Positions 23,624 through 34,768 of a stretch of DNA of 64,000 nucleotides are shown here, piece after piece (within the stretch, counting starts at the first letter, position 1; the number at the start of each line of letters is the position of its first letter). Source of the stretch: Hyparrhenia diplandra (taxonomy: Eukaryota; Streptophyta; Magnoliopsida; Poales; Poaceae); the NCBI GenBank assembly GCA_015847255.1, contig JADLZK010008562.1, forward strand, positions 62,001 to 126,000, in the 5' to 3' direction. The notes under the pieces are model-generated. The model made no database searches, was not told the origin of the DNA, and worked only from the letters and a program-made list of their open reading frames with translations. The translations under genes were made by a program, and so were the position numbers.

Positions 23624-23932
23624 TCGTGGCCACCTCCTGCCGTGCGGGCACCACCCAGCCAGACACGGCCAAAACTCCAAACGCATGGCGTCTGGTAATT
23701 TAAAAAAAAATAAAAAAACTTAACGTCGCAACAAAACCACTGCACCAGCACAGCCGCCGCCGCCGCCACCGCCGATGATCCTGAATCCTGATGACAGCCA
23801 CCCCAGGTACGCCAGGAGCCAAGCAGCCCTGCTGTGGATGTATATTTTTATTTATATATTTATATATATATACCCTGTAAGTCTCGTTCTGCTCTGCGTG
23901 TGTGTGTGTTTTTAAAATATATGCATTTGAGG

Positions 23933-24484
23933 TAGAGCTGGGACTTGGGCCGTGCCGTGCCGGCCCGGCCCGGCCCTCTCGTGCTTCGTGCCACTTCGGA
24001 TCGTGCTCTTTAGGCATGGGGAGCACGTCGGGCCGTGCCGACATGGCACGGTAATTTTTCTTCGGCCCAAGCACGGCCCGTGGCACAGCGGCACGCCTTC
24101 GTGTCGTGCCGGCCCAAGCACGGCCCTCAAAATATCTCAGCTACTTCTCTTTTTTGTTCTTGTAATATAAAAAATATGTATCTTGTGTATACCTTTTTAA
24201 TGAAGTTTTAATGATTTTTATAATCTATTTAAGTATTATATGAGATGTACTATAGTAAATGCTATAAAAATACATTGTAGAGTAATAGAAGTGTAATGCG
24301 TGCCACTTTAGGTGTGTCGTGCCAGCCCAAGCATCGTGTCGAAATCCTAGGCACGGCACGGCCCCTCGTGTTGGTGTCGTTGCGGCGCGCCCAAAATACT
24401 CGTGTCGTCGCGTCTGCCGGTCGTCTGCCAAAAGTCCATGCCATGACCCGCCCTCAAATGGCACGGCCCAAGTCCCCAGCTCTA
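23933..24484. mobile_element. Non-autonomous hAT-type element with perfect 8-bp TSD
   Basis: ATTTGAGG flanks both sides (23925-23932 and 24485-24492). Terminal inverted repeats read TAGAGCTGGGACTTGGGCCG at the left and the complement of CGGCCCAAGTCCCCAGCTCTA at the right. The interior is rich in GGCACGG/CCGTGCC palindromic words. An 8-bp TSD with a TAGAGCTG-type terminus fits hAT. The length of 552 bp and lack of coding sequence make it non-autonomous. Confidence 0.9.
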
Positions 24485-24784
24485 ATTTGAGGTGGTTTAA
24501 TTTGGAGGATTTTGCGAAAAACTGACCTCACAGCTCGGTAGCTCCTGTACGAGGTTGCCCTCCTGTATTGAGTTTGAAGAGAGACCTCTCGTAGTCATGC
24601 TGATCGACTTGATTTGTTGGTGACGTACGGTCACACCGGCCGTGTGTTTAATAACGTCTCTCTCATCTCACACTCATGGTGCGTCCCTCTCTTAAAATCT
24701 TTTATTTATATTATCTCCGTCCTTTTAATTTTTTCCCTAAGACCAACCTGATGGTGACCTCAAAGATCGATTATCGTCTATATT

Positions 24785-25060
24785 TGCTCCCCATATTGAT
24801 TAACGACATACTAGCATATACTGTGCCTAGAACAGACGTACGTGATTGTAGAGAATCACAAGATATGGATATGATTCTTGCGACAGGTTGCCTCTTGGGC
24901 TCTACCTACCTATGACTGAGAATCACAAGATATTCTCCCCCATTGATTAATGAGATAGCATATACGGTGCCTAGAACACTCTAGTTGTAGACAATCACAA
25001 GATATATATGGTCGGATAATATGATTCTTGCAACACGTTGCCTATGATATGACCCCTCGT
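24785..25060. repeat. Diverged tandem duplication of about 150 bp
   Basis: GATTAACGACATACTAGCAT followed by ACTGTGCCTAGAACA, AATCACAAGATAT and GATTCTTGCGACAGGTTGCC (from 24797) recurs from about 24945 as GATTAATGAGATAGCATATA, GGTGCCTAGAACA, AATCACAAGATAT and GATTCTTGCAACACGTTGCC. No coding sequence. Confidence 0.8.
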
Positions 25061-25282
25061 GGCGAGATCTTCAAGTTGCCTCTTCCAAGTATTTTATTTT
25101 GAGAGGAGCCATGATCGCTTACGTTACGTACATGCGTACGCATGCTATGCTACTTATACTCCCCCATCACCAATTAAAAGTCATTAATAAAAAAAACTGA
25201 GTTAAAATTAAGGTAAATAAACAGCCGGGAGATATTTGGAAATTTATACTAACTAATGATGAAGAGCAGTCCATTCTTCTTT

Positions 25283-25625
25283 TTGAACCATGGAACAGCC
25301 CAGCGTTAACATTTACTTTTTCTTTTTGAAAGTCAGCCCAGCATTAACATGATAGCATCGGATAAATAAGGCCTACTGCATTGGGCCTACTGAAGAGGGC
25401 GAAAGCAGCCCAATATTCAGATGGCCCAGGCTTTGCTATTCCTTCACCAAGTCACATTCACAATAAATGAGCCGGGCTTTCTAACAAAAAGGGCCGGCCG
25501 ACGTTTGTTTGTCTGTTGTCAGCACGACAAGGAACACCAAAAAAAACAAAAAGCAAAGGCCTGATTTCTTAAATATGATGATGTTTGTCATTTGCTCAAA
25601 ATAATTGATGTCCCTCATGACTGGA
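25283..25625 (+). repeat. Left copy (A) of a large diverged duplication
   Basis: AACCATGGAACA, ATCGGATAAATAAGGCCTAC, GAAAGCAGCCCAA, ATTCAGATGGCCC, GGCTTTGCTATTCCTTCACC and CAGTTGTCAGCACGACAAGG-like words occur here in order and again in 28636-28740 plus 34769-34925. The two halves of copy B are contiguous once the LINE is removed. Confidence 0.85.
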
Positions 25626-25900
25626 GGGAGGAGGATGGGAAGAACTGAAGAAGAAAAATGATCCACACTCGGGGTTTCGGCTTTGTGGGGGGGGTGGGCG
25701 GAGAGGGGGAGAGAGAGATGTGTTGTGTATGTCCTGTCTCTATCTCTATCTCTATCCCTACTCTCTACTACGTATAATGCAAAAAAAAAACTTTCCTAAA
25801 GCCACATAACAACTGTCCCTGTCCTCTACGGTCTTTATCTCCTAATCTTTCCTAAGTGTACCCAACAAAATATACCACAAAGCTTAATCAACTTTTCAAA
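25626..25900. repeat. Low-complexity stretch with (CTCTAT)n microsatellite
   Basis: Contains a G run and GAGA tract (25686-25720) and repeated TCTCTATCTCTATCTCTATC at about 25736-25757. No gene seen. Confidence 0.6.
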
Positions 25901-28590
25901 TGAATGGTCTAGATCTATTCTAAATCTCTTCTTCTCTCACTCACCCAAATCCAACGGCCCACGCATTTGGGATCAAACCTCATCACCCACCATCTCCCCA
26001 CCGCTCGTCTCCCGCGATGCGCCAAGATGCGCGACGACCTTTTCTCTCCCCAACGCGGGAGCGGCCACCTCCCCTCCCCTTTTCTCTGCCTGCCCCCCAA
26101 GCGCGCATCGCCCTCCCCATCTTCCTCCTCTCTCACGAGGCAGCACCTAAACCCTAGATCGAAGCGGGAGACAATGCGGGAGGCGCACTGAGACGATGGG
26201 GGCGGTGGCTCGGGCCCTAGACACGGAGGAGGGAGGAGGAGGAGGAGGGAGGAGGAGGAGGAGGCGGCGCGAGTCCCGGGCACCGTGGCGATGGCTGCTG
26301 CTGTGGCGCTCGGTCGGAAGACGAGACAGCGGCGGCTCAGGCTCTAGACGCGGAGGAGGAGGAGGCAGCGGTGGTGGTGTGAGTTCCGGACGCCATGGCG
26401 ATGGCTGCTGCTGGGGAGCTTCGGCTGGAAGACGAGATGGGGCCATGCCATCGTGGGACTGAAGGACGCGGCCTCCAGAACACGCAGGCGACTCCGGGGA
26501 GCCAGGCCGCGGAGTCCCGCCGCCTGGCGAGGCGCCGGCCGGTTGGGGCCGCCGTCGCTACGATGAACGGCCACAGCTCCGGGGACGACACGAGCGTCAT
26601 CACTCCAGGTTTGCTCACGTCCTCACGAGATGTAGTGTGTCCGTGCAAGCAGGCTTGCGCGAATTCTGGAGTCAGGTTCTGCATTTATTCTTATGCGCAT
26701 TGATTTTAGCCTTGTTGTTTTCCCACATTGACTTTTCAGTGATGTAGCCCTAACGATGAAGCTTCTTCCTCGAGCAGTGCTAGATCGATCCACAAAGCAG
26801 GTAAGATAGAGATTACGTTGTACTATATTCACAGTGCTATATTTCCCAATGCCGAGTACCCAAACCTGTTTGGTGTACTCAGATCTAATCTAATTACAAG
26901 CATGTACTGTGTACATGTATCATGCCTACCAAATTTGTCTTTACTGCAAAAGTTATCAGATCCACCCTAAGGTCTTGGTTTGTTGGTTTGCTCGTACAGA
27001 CGGAGGGTGTCCTGTCTCATGGATCCATGGAATAGTTGTTGTATGGGTTAGTTTGCTTATTTTGCCTTTCTTTTGTTTCATTATTAGAGCATTGAGATGC
27101 CATTTGTATTTTTAGTTGATAAAAAACTGCTTACTGCAATGCAGGCCATACTTTTGAGTCACGTGCTAGCTAAATTTAGGAGCTTCGCCATTGAAGACTC
27201 TTCTCACTTAAGTAAACCATCCATGCCTTCTTTGATTTGTTAAATCAACATGATTATTCCAGCAAATAATTTACTGGCCATACAGCAGGTAATTTGCGAT
27301 CAGCTTAGAGTAGCATAATCATGTCACCATGGTCTCGGTAGTCCAGTTTAGTTTGATCGCAATTGTGACTGTATAATGAAATAACTTTAGGTTACACACA
27401 AATTGTATTCCTTAAATGTACCATTTCGTTGGTATTATAGTTTTACTGTGTGCCTTTTATGGTTTTTTCGCTTAACTGATGGCTAAGGACAACTCAACAT
27501 TCAATTGTGTCTTTTATGATTTTTTTCACTTAACTAACTGGTCTCTTTTCATAAGGAATTATACAATTTTTTGTTTAACAATTTTATCATATATAGTATC
27601 AATTTAATTGTGTTGTAATGCTTTAATGTTTTTTACAGGCACCAGAGCACAGAAGCTTCTGTCCGCCTGCCGATTCAGGTCTATCAACCTCGAGCTGTAG
27701 CTCAAAGGTTCGCTTGTGCCCCCTATCCTGCTTGGATTTCAGCCAATTAATTTGAGTAATTTATTTAGGTTAAATTGCTTGATCTGAATCTTTACAAGAA
27801 AAGGACATTAGCTCTGTAAACGAAACAAGGACAGTAGCCATGTACTTTTTCATTTGTGTTCATTCTTTTGACATGCAGAGTAACGATGGTGAGCAAACAA
27901 TAGTTGAGGAGAGCAGTTCAAAGCTGTCAATGTAGTGATTTGGAGCTACTTAGGCATATATGCTTATTTTGTGATCTCTGGGAATTATTAGGTGTGTTTC
28001 CAATTGCTTATTTTGTGATCTCTGTCCACCCAGTCATTATCAGACAGTAAATGCCTCTTATAGTTGTTGCATTGGTATAGTTGTAAAATTTCTACCAGTC
28101 TCCTCCAGCAATTGTATTGCCGATGACTTTTCCTAAATAAATACTATGGTATAATACTACTTGTTTTAAAACCTGTTTAGAAATGGTTAGATCTGATACT
28201 TTGGATGTGGATTAACTAACTAAAGTTTCATGTCATCTAAACTGGAATTCTTGTTTTTAAAGTTGGAGGTTTTTCTCTTTTTTTTTTCAGGTATTGCTTG
28301 ATGTGGGAACTGACCTCCAATGATGAATTCAAGGAGTGCTCTTGGAAGGGTAAATTCATGTGCTCACTACTTCTAGAGGTTGTCTTTTGCATTAAAGATA
28401 GCATTGCTTGTTAGTTTTGGCATTAGATGCAGGCTGTAAGTGTTGACCAACGATTTGGGCATTATGTGCATGCTTTTGAAGTACATAGCTACTATTGAGT
28501 TGTTGAAGAATACCGACTAAACATTATTCTTTTCAAACCTAGATCAACTTAGTTTGGATATATTATGCAGGATCTACTATGTAAGGTTGT
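25900..28590 (+). other. Possible spliced transcript of unknown function (uncertain)
   Basis: GC-rich DNA with open frames (about 26150-26610) is followed by AT-rich sequence holding exon-like islands with splice consensus: CACTCCAG|GTTTGC near 26608, GATGTAG|CCCTAACG...AAGCAG|GTAAGA (about 26747-26800), TTTTACAG|GCACC...TCAAAG|GTTCGC (27640-27708), and ATGCAG|AGTAACGATGG...TCAATGTAG (27878-27935). The last two join in phase 0 as a Ser-rich C-terminus ending SNDGEQTIVEESSSKLSM. No family was recognised and a full frame could not be assembled, so this may be a gene, a decayed gene or a non-coding transcript. Its right end (28495-28590) matches 35037-35130. Confidence 0.3.
26199..26440. repeat. 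Two-unit tandem duplication with GGA-rich core
   Basis: GGCGGTGGCTCGGGCCCTAG...GGCGATGGCTGCTGCTG (about 26199-26330) recurs as GGCGGCTCAGGCTCTAGACG...GGCGATGGCTGCTGCTG (about 26331-26440). Each unit has a (GGA)n tract of different length. Confidence 0.7.
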
Positions 28591-28617
28591 GAAAGAACTC
28601 AACTCAGATGGCTCGGA

Positions 28618-28740
28618 CTTTTTTTTTTTTTTTTTTGAGCAAAACCATGGAACATCGGATAAATGAGGCCTCCTGCGTCGGGCCTACGGAAGAGATGGAA
28701 AGCAGCCCAACATTCAGATGGCCCGGAATGGTCTGCAGGC
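28618..28740 (+). repeat. Right copy (B) of the large duplication, left piece
   Basis: Starts with a run of about 19 T, then matches copy A (25283 onward) up to the LINE insertion point. It ends in TGGTCTGCAGGC, the left half of the LINE target duplication. Confidence 0.8.
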
Positions 28741-28781
28741 TTTTTTTTTTTTTTTTGACAATAAACACAGGTTTGTATTAA

Positions 28782-31163
28782 TTAACAGCACGAGGCTGTT
28801 AGAACCATTACATTGTTAATGGTTACATGTTGGAGCGCCGCAAGAAAAGGGCACCCATGAGCATGACTAGGATTACAACAGATTTCCTCATAGTCATGGT
28901 TTTGAGATCTGTAAATGCCTAAGCTTTGCCTAGCCAATGAATCCGCCATTTGGTTGGATTCCCTACGTATCCTGTGCACCTTGATCGAACTTCCTGCAAT
29001 CGAGGAGAGGACAAGCTCTGTGAAGGGCTTTATTCTCCAGTCCGGCGGGTTTGTTCTGTTTGCACCATTGATGTAATTCACCAGCTGTAGGTTGTCTGCT
29101 AGCAGCATAGCTTGATGTCCAATATTCATCCTATGCAAAAGAGTCGCCGCAAGTGCCACTCCTGCTGATTCAGCCATAAGGACAGATGTGGCATCCACTA
29201 GGCATGCCTTGATAAACACACTGGTTGGGGGTTCCGTGGAGGAGTTGACGATGAACACACCCAGGCCTGCTTGTCTCAAGCGGTTTCCATCACCATCCGG
29301 GGTGATGGAGGCATCTGTGTAACACCTGAAACCATCGAAAGAGGAAGGGTTTTGAAGGAGGTACCTGTCATTTGGATGGGGGCGATCAAGATTTTGTTGC
29401 CCCTCATCTAGTTGCGCTGCCCTGTGGTTTCTTGGTAGAGCCTGGGCTGGCAGTGGTTGATTGTCGGGTCGGTGCAGTGCCAGCCGGCTGTTCACCATCT
29501 CAGCCCCCCTGCCATTAGTTTCAGCTTGTACTTGTGGAATCCTGGTAATTTCTCCGTGACCTGCAACAAGAGTTTGTGTACCTTGGAGTTGTAGGTGCCG
29601 AAGGTTTAGGTGTGGGTTATTCATAGCTTCTGGAGCCGAGTGTAGAGGGTCCTGGGCATTGTCCCTGCTATGTCCTTCCCTGTTTTCTTCAGCTCCTTGC
29701 GGTTCAGGAGGTGTTAGTTGAGCACCGTGACCTGCATGAATAGCACTTATACCTTGTGGAGGTAAGTTTTGTGGATGCAATTGATTTGGTGGTGGCGATG
29801 CTGCTGAACCCTGGGGGTTGGATTCACGCTGGACCGCCTGGCGATGGTTTGTCATGTGTGCTTGCGCTGCTGCAAGTATTTGTACCGGACTCCATCGTCT
29901 CCCCTTGAACCTGAAATCATTTCTGGCTTTCCATATATACCACATAATAAACAACGTAGTAAATAGCATGTTGTCAGTGGGGTTTGGAGAGAGTAAGTTG
30001 GGGAGGGAAAATTGTACTCCATCTTCTTGCATAGTTATATTATGAGTAGGGAGGGGAGGTGAGACAGAAGCCCAAACCTGCCTCGGGATCTCACATAGGA
30101 AGAATATGTGATTGTCATCCTCCAGTGCACCGCAATGATTGCAAAACCTGCTAATATGGACAGAGTATCTTCCCGCTCTTTCTCCGGTAGCAATGGCTCT
30201 CCTAATAATTCTCCAGGCAAAGGTTTTAAGAATAGGAGGGATAGACTTACTTTTCCATACCTTTTGAAGAATGTTGTTGGCGTCGTCAGTAATGCTTCTG
30301 GATCCCTGAGCCGGTAGAGTGTGGACATCTTGGGAACGAAGGAATTTGTATATAGATTTGGTGGTGCAGGCTCCATTAGTAGCTGGAGTCCATCTAAGGA
30401 CATCATTGTGGTGAGAGGGAACCACTTGGATAGATTGTATGGAAAGTGCAGCCTCTTGAGAGAAAATGGACTCAATGAGTGGTTGGTTCCAACTATGAGA
30501 ATCGGGATGCCACAAATCAGCAACTACAGCAGGTAGGGGTTGGGTGGTTACAGGAAGGGACAGATGATCATGAATATCCTCCCACACAGGGCACCAGGGT
30601 GAAGACCAAATGGAGGAGTTGCCAGCATGGATCTGGTAGACCACATTGTCTTTAAGGTGATGCCTAATCTGCAAAATGGAGGACCAATAGATAGATTTTG
30701 GAGTGTTGGTGGGTGCATTCCAGAAAGATGAGTTTGAAAAATATTTGGCTTTAAGAATGGCCGAGAGGAATGGATTTTTCATGTTTGCCACATTCCAAGC
30801 AGAATGGACAATGAGACTTTTATTTATAGTCTCCATGTCTCTAATTCCCAAACCTCCTTCTTCTTTACTTCTGGTAATATCATCCCATGACCTGTAATGG
30901 ATGGGAGAAACTTCCTGTTCTTCCTGTACACCTGTCCACCAGAACCTTTTGATGATAGTGTTTATTTTGGTAATAAAAGCTTTGGAGAAAAGAACAGTAG
31001 ACATATAGTAGATAGGAATAGAAGAAAGAACCGATTTAATATATTGGAGCCTCCCCGCATGGTTGAGTTTATTAGCTTTTGACCAGGTGCCCAACTTAGC
31101 CAAAAACTTCCCATAAATAAAATTATAGGCCCCTGTTTTTTTGTCTTTATGAGAAAAAATCAT
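28782..31163 (-). pseudogene. LINE ORF2, second part: thumb, zf-RVT and RNase H
   Basis: Continues ORF2 for 793 residues from MIFSHKDKKTGAYNFI. It has the L1 thumb region (KLNHAGRLQYIKSVLSSIPI), the RVT-associated zinc-binding segment with the Cys/His cluster CNHCGALEDDNHIFFLC (near residue 345), and a low-complexity Pro/Gln-rich linker (about 430-600). It ends in an RNase H domain with Asp in CYTDASITPDG, Glu in AESAGVALAA, Asp in LADNLQLVN and Asp in NQMADSLARQ. The ORF ends 25 bases before the poly(A) side. Plant L1 elements often carry this RNase H. Confidence 0.9.
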
Positions 31164-31172
31164 AGGGGTGGC

Positions 31173-33521
31173 CTAAATGCATAGTGTGCGGTGAAGATCT
31201 TGGACTGGAAAAATGGTTTTAATGCTGGTTCTAATCGCAGTAGGCACATGTCTACTAAAGTAAATGGATGATTTCTGGAGATTGGGGGTCTGACCTGATC
31301 GGTTGCAAAAGTCATATAGGATGAGCTTAAGCTGTTGCGCCTCCTGCGTCGTCGCTTTGCCACACAGGATTAGATCATCTGCAAATAAGAGAGAGTGTAT
31401 AACCGGGCCACCCTGGCCAAGCGAGATCCCTGACAGGTTATTTGCTTGCAGTGCTTCCTGTAGACGTATTGAAAGCTCGTTGATTGCAATGACAAATAAA
31501 TAGGGTGAGAGAGGACATCCTTGTCTTAGTCCTCTTTGAGAGGTGAAGAAGTCAGTGGGCTGATCATTTACTAGCACTGCAAATTGAGGGGAGGATACAC
31601 AAGTAATTATAAGGTTAATAAAATTCTCCTGGAGACCCAGTCGGCGAAGAGCTTGAGCAATGAAGTCCCACTCCAACCTGTCAAATGCTTTGGCTAGATC
31701 AACTTTTAACATGAACGCTTGATCCTTCCAACTTTTGAGGTTGAAAGAATGGATGATCTCTTGTGTAATAATTATGTTGGAGGAGATGTGCCTGTGTGCA
31801 ACAAAGGCCGATTGGCTTTGATCTATGTACCCTGGAAGGTGCTGCTTAAGACGGTTAGCCAAAGACTTTGTGATAACTTTATAAATGACATTACATAAGC
31901 TAATAGGCCTAAAATCCTTGGGGGTGGTTGGCTGACTAATTTTAGGAATTAGAGTAATGAAGGTTTGATTTAAATCAGGCGGCAAAAAAGCTTGGGTATA
32001 GAAGTCAGTTACCACTTTGTGAATATCTTGATTAGCCCAAGGCCAAGCCTCTTTGTAAAAACCTGCATTAAAACCGTCTGGACCCGGAGCAGCATTGCTT
32101 CTCATCTCCTTGATGATTGCTTGGATTTCCTGCAAATTTGGAGTAGAGTAGGTGTACCTGAAGTGGTTTTCCCGTTGGGTGGCCTCTTCTTCTTGTTGCT
32201 GTTGGGAGGTCTGGGGAGTTGGGGAGGGGGGTTGAGAGGCCGGTGCATGCTGGATGGGGATGTGGCTGTTGGACTGGGTCTCTGTGTGTGCATGCTGTTG
32301 GGAAGTGAAAATTTCCCTAAAATAGGAAGTAAGAGTGGTGGCTAATTGGTCAGGGGTAGTTGAATGGGATCCATCGGGGTTAATTAGGTAGGCAATTCGT
32401 TTTTTTTCCTGTTTCTCTTTACAATCGCCCGGGTAAAAAAAGGCGGTGTTGCGGTCTCCCTCGCGAGCCCATTGTTTTTTTGCTCGTTGTAGGTGGTATT
32501 GCTCTTCTTTGGCACAAAGTTCTTGGTGTTGGGTGTGTAAACTGAGATGTACGTCGTTGTTCTGTTGGTTTGGGGGCAGGCTTTGTTGCTGTAGAATTTG
32601 ATTTTCAATGGTTCTAAGGAGATCGCTATTTTTGGGTTTTTCGACGCGCCGTCTCTTAAGATCTGCAGCAAGATATTTTGTTTTCTCGGAGAAAACACGG
32701 TTAGTAGATCGAATCCAGCTATTTTTAGCTATGTCATTATACTCATCATCAAGCAACCACCAGTTTTCAAATCTAAAAGGTTTGTTAACATAAGGCCTAT
32801 GGGAATTAAGAACCGCTATGATAGGCGCATGGTCACTAATATTGTAAATAATGGGCATATGGAAAACATTTGTATTAGGAAACATCAAACACCATTCTGA
32901 GTTAGCAAGAAAACGATCTAACCGTTCATACGTGGGGCCAGTAGAAAAACGATTATTGGACCAAGTATAGGCCGGACCACTGTAACCGAGATCGAAAAAA
33001 CCGCAATGCCTAACATAGCCAGAAAATTCAGAAATGCGAGCCAAATCTGCAGCATTAGGACCATACTTCTCACTCGCATGCATAAGTTCGTTCATATCAC
33101 CCAGACATAGCATAGGCATCCCATCATTAAGTTCTACAAAGTCTTTAACACGACTCCAGATAAAACTAGTTTGACGATGGTGAGGATCACCATAAACACA
33201 TACTAAGCCATATTGAAGGTGACTGGTCTTGTTGGTACATAAAGCAAAAACGAAGTGATGGTGATGATCGACGACCGTCACATCAACTTCATCGTTCCAC
33301 AATAACCAGAGGCCACCAGATTGGCCACAAGAAGGAACCACAAAAGCACCGTTAAGGTTAAAGTGATTTTTAAGATTACTGCTAGTAATAGAAGAATTGC
33401 GAGTTTCGGAAATAAAGCATACCTGAGTTCTAGAGCTGTACATAAGGCGGGAGAGGTGTTGCATGGTCGAACTGTGGAGGCTCCCGCCGGAGCCCCTACA
33501 GTTCCATGCAAGGTGTGTCAT
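31173..33521 (-). pseudogene. LINE ORF2, first part: endonuclease and reverse transcriptase
   Basis: ORF2 nicks target DNA and primes reverse transcription on it. The 782-residue frame starts MTHLAWNCRGSGG, the usual endonuclease start (catalytic Asn in WNCRG, Glu in ISETRN, then LCLGDMNELM). The RT begins around residue 455 (MRSNAAPGPDGFNAGFYKE). It has FRPISLCNVIYKVITKSLAN, LKVDLAKAFDRLEWDF, GLRQGCPLSPYLF and the catalytic FADD box at about 31374-31385. A TAG at 31173 ends it. The next part resumes in the same frame, with two near-compensating indels in between (the motif HTMHLGHP appears in another frame). Confidence 0.9.
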
Positions 33522-34453
33522 GGCGCCTTGGGCGCCCTGTTGGCCGGCGCCATAGCCTGTTCACCATCTTCCAGAGCTTGATGTAGATCACCTTCGCCAG
33601 ATAGAATCACAACCTCAGCATGAGGACAGCCTGAATCCTGATGATCTTGTTGTCGCCGTGCCATTGTTGCCCCATACGGCCATATTGGGCCTCGCGGCGT
33701 TGGTTCTGCATGGGCTCGGTTCACCTGCCTCTGAAAAGCTCTTACCCAGAAACGGACGCCCGCGCATGAGCGCAGTGGCAACATCCGGGTCGAGTGCGTC
33801 CTGTTGGCTTGGGCTTGAGTTGTAGTTGGAGAGCCTTGCATGTGTGGAATGGTGCTTGTGACTGATGTAGGGGTCTGTTGGTGATGCTGAGGAGGAGCTA
33901 GATGTTGCACAACACCGTTGCGCGATGGAGTGGAGGGAGAGGGATGGTGGCGTCTGGGCTGGTGAGGAGCAGGATGCGATGGAATAGGAGGCATGGGTAG
34001 AGTGGATCCATCAGGGGGCATGGAAGCAGTAGTTGGCATGATGGGATTAGTACAGAGCAGATCAAGGGGAGCAGTGGGATGAGTTGGATTAGGCGGATCC
34101 ATGGGTGGTGGAGGATCCGGGGGCACCTCCTCCATGGGAGTGGGATTTGGAGCTTCGTATCTATCAGGGGGAGGGGATGAAATTGGCAGGAGGAGGCGTA
34201 TAGCAGCAGAGAAAAGATTCGAACTTGGAGTTTCTTCAATTGGATATAGCATGGTGGTGTGCAGCGAATGGATCAATACAGAACAACAACTAGCCAAGCT
34301 AGCTAGCTTGCAAAGCAAGCGTCGGCCAGCAGCACCCCGGGCGCCTGGATAGAAAGCACAAGCGGCCGGCCGAGCTGCACAGCAGTAGGCAGACAAGCGA
34401 CGGGAGCAGGAAGGGAACACGGCGACGGCGAACTTGCCGGGTCTGGTCGGCAC
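33518..34453 (-). CDS. LINE ORF1, proline-rich, no recognised RNA-binding domain
   Basis: ORF1 proteins of L1 elements bind element RNA. This frame of 311 residues begins MPTRPGKFAVAVFPSCSRRL. It has a Pro-rich middle (MEEVPPDPPPPMDPPNPTHP, then PPIPSHPAPHQPRRHHP) and a charged end. The DUF4283-like domain and CCHC knuckle common in plant L1 ORF1 are not visible, so it is either divergent or has lost its N-terminal core by deletion. An internal ATG (MLYPIEETPSSN, about residue 68) is an alternative start. The stop codon overlaps the ORF2 start as ATGA at 33518-33521. Confidence 0.55.
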   Translation of the reverse strand: MPTRPGKFAVAVFPSCSRRLSAYCCAARPAACAFYPGARGAAGRRLLCKLASLASCCSVLIHSLHTTMLYPIEETPSSNLFSAAIRLLLPISSPPPDRYEAPNPTPMEEVPPDPPPPMDPPNPTHPTAPLDLLCTNPIMPTTASMPPDGSTLPMPPIPSHPAPHQPRRHHPSPSTPSRNGVVQHLAPPQHHQQTPTSVTSTIPHMQGSPTTTQAQANRTHSTRMLPLRSCAGVRFWVRAFQRQVNRAHAEPTPRGPIWPYGATMARRQQDHQDSGCPHAEVVILSGEGDLHQALEDGEQAMAPANRAPKAP

Positions 34454-34768
34454 CGGCCGTGGCTCCCGAGGACCGAGCGGACGGGGATTCCGTTGCGGCC
34501 GCCGATACGGGCCAACAGCAGCGGAGACGCTCGGCGGCGCTGGGGAGCAAAGAAGTCACAGAAACGGACGATGAGCGGATGGATTAGAAGCTTGGATGAA
34601 GGAGATTCAGGTGGTGGTATTTTTTAGTCGGATTAAAGCTGAATGGATCGTAGATCTGGAAGGGATTAAAGGTAGCGGAAGGGGAACGGCATATCGCCAC
34701 AAGCCACGAAGGGCACAGCCACGAAGGGTAGCGAGCGAACTTTTTGAAAATGATTGATTGTGCCGTTC

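Larger units (their letters stand above)
28741..34768 (-). mobile_element. L1-type LINE (non-LTR retrotransposon), minus strand, TSD about 15 bp
   Basis: The sequence TGGTCTGCAGGCTTT occurs at 28729-28743 and 34769-34783, flanking the element as a target duplication. A T run on the plus strand at the left (28741-28756) is the poly(A) tail. On the minus strand, ORF1 (34453-33518) overlaps ORF2 (33521 onward), which encodes an apurinic endonuclease, reverse transcriptase and C-terminal RNase H. Removing the element rejoins the two pieces of duplication copy B. ORF2 carries a frame lesion near 31175, so it is probably not autonomous, though decay is slight. The 5' end looks complete. Confidence 0.93.
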
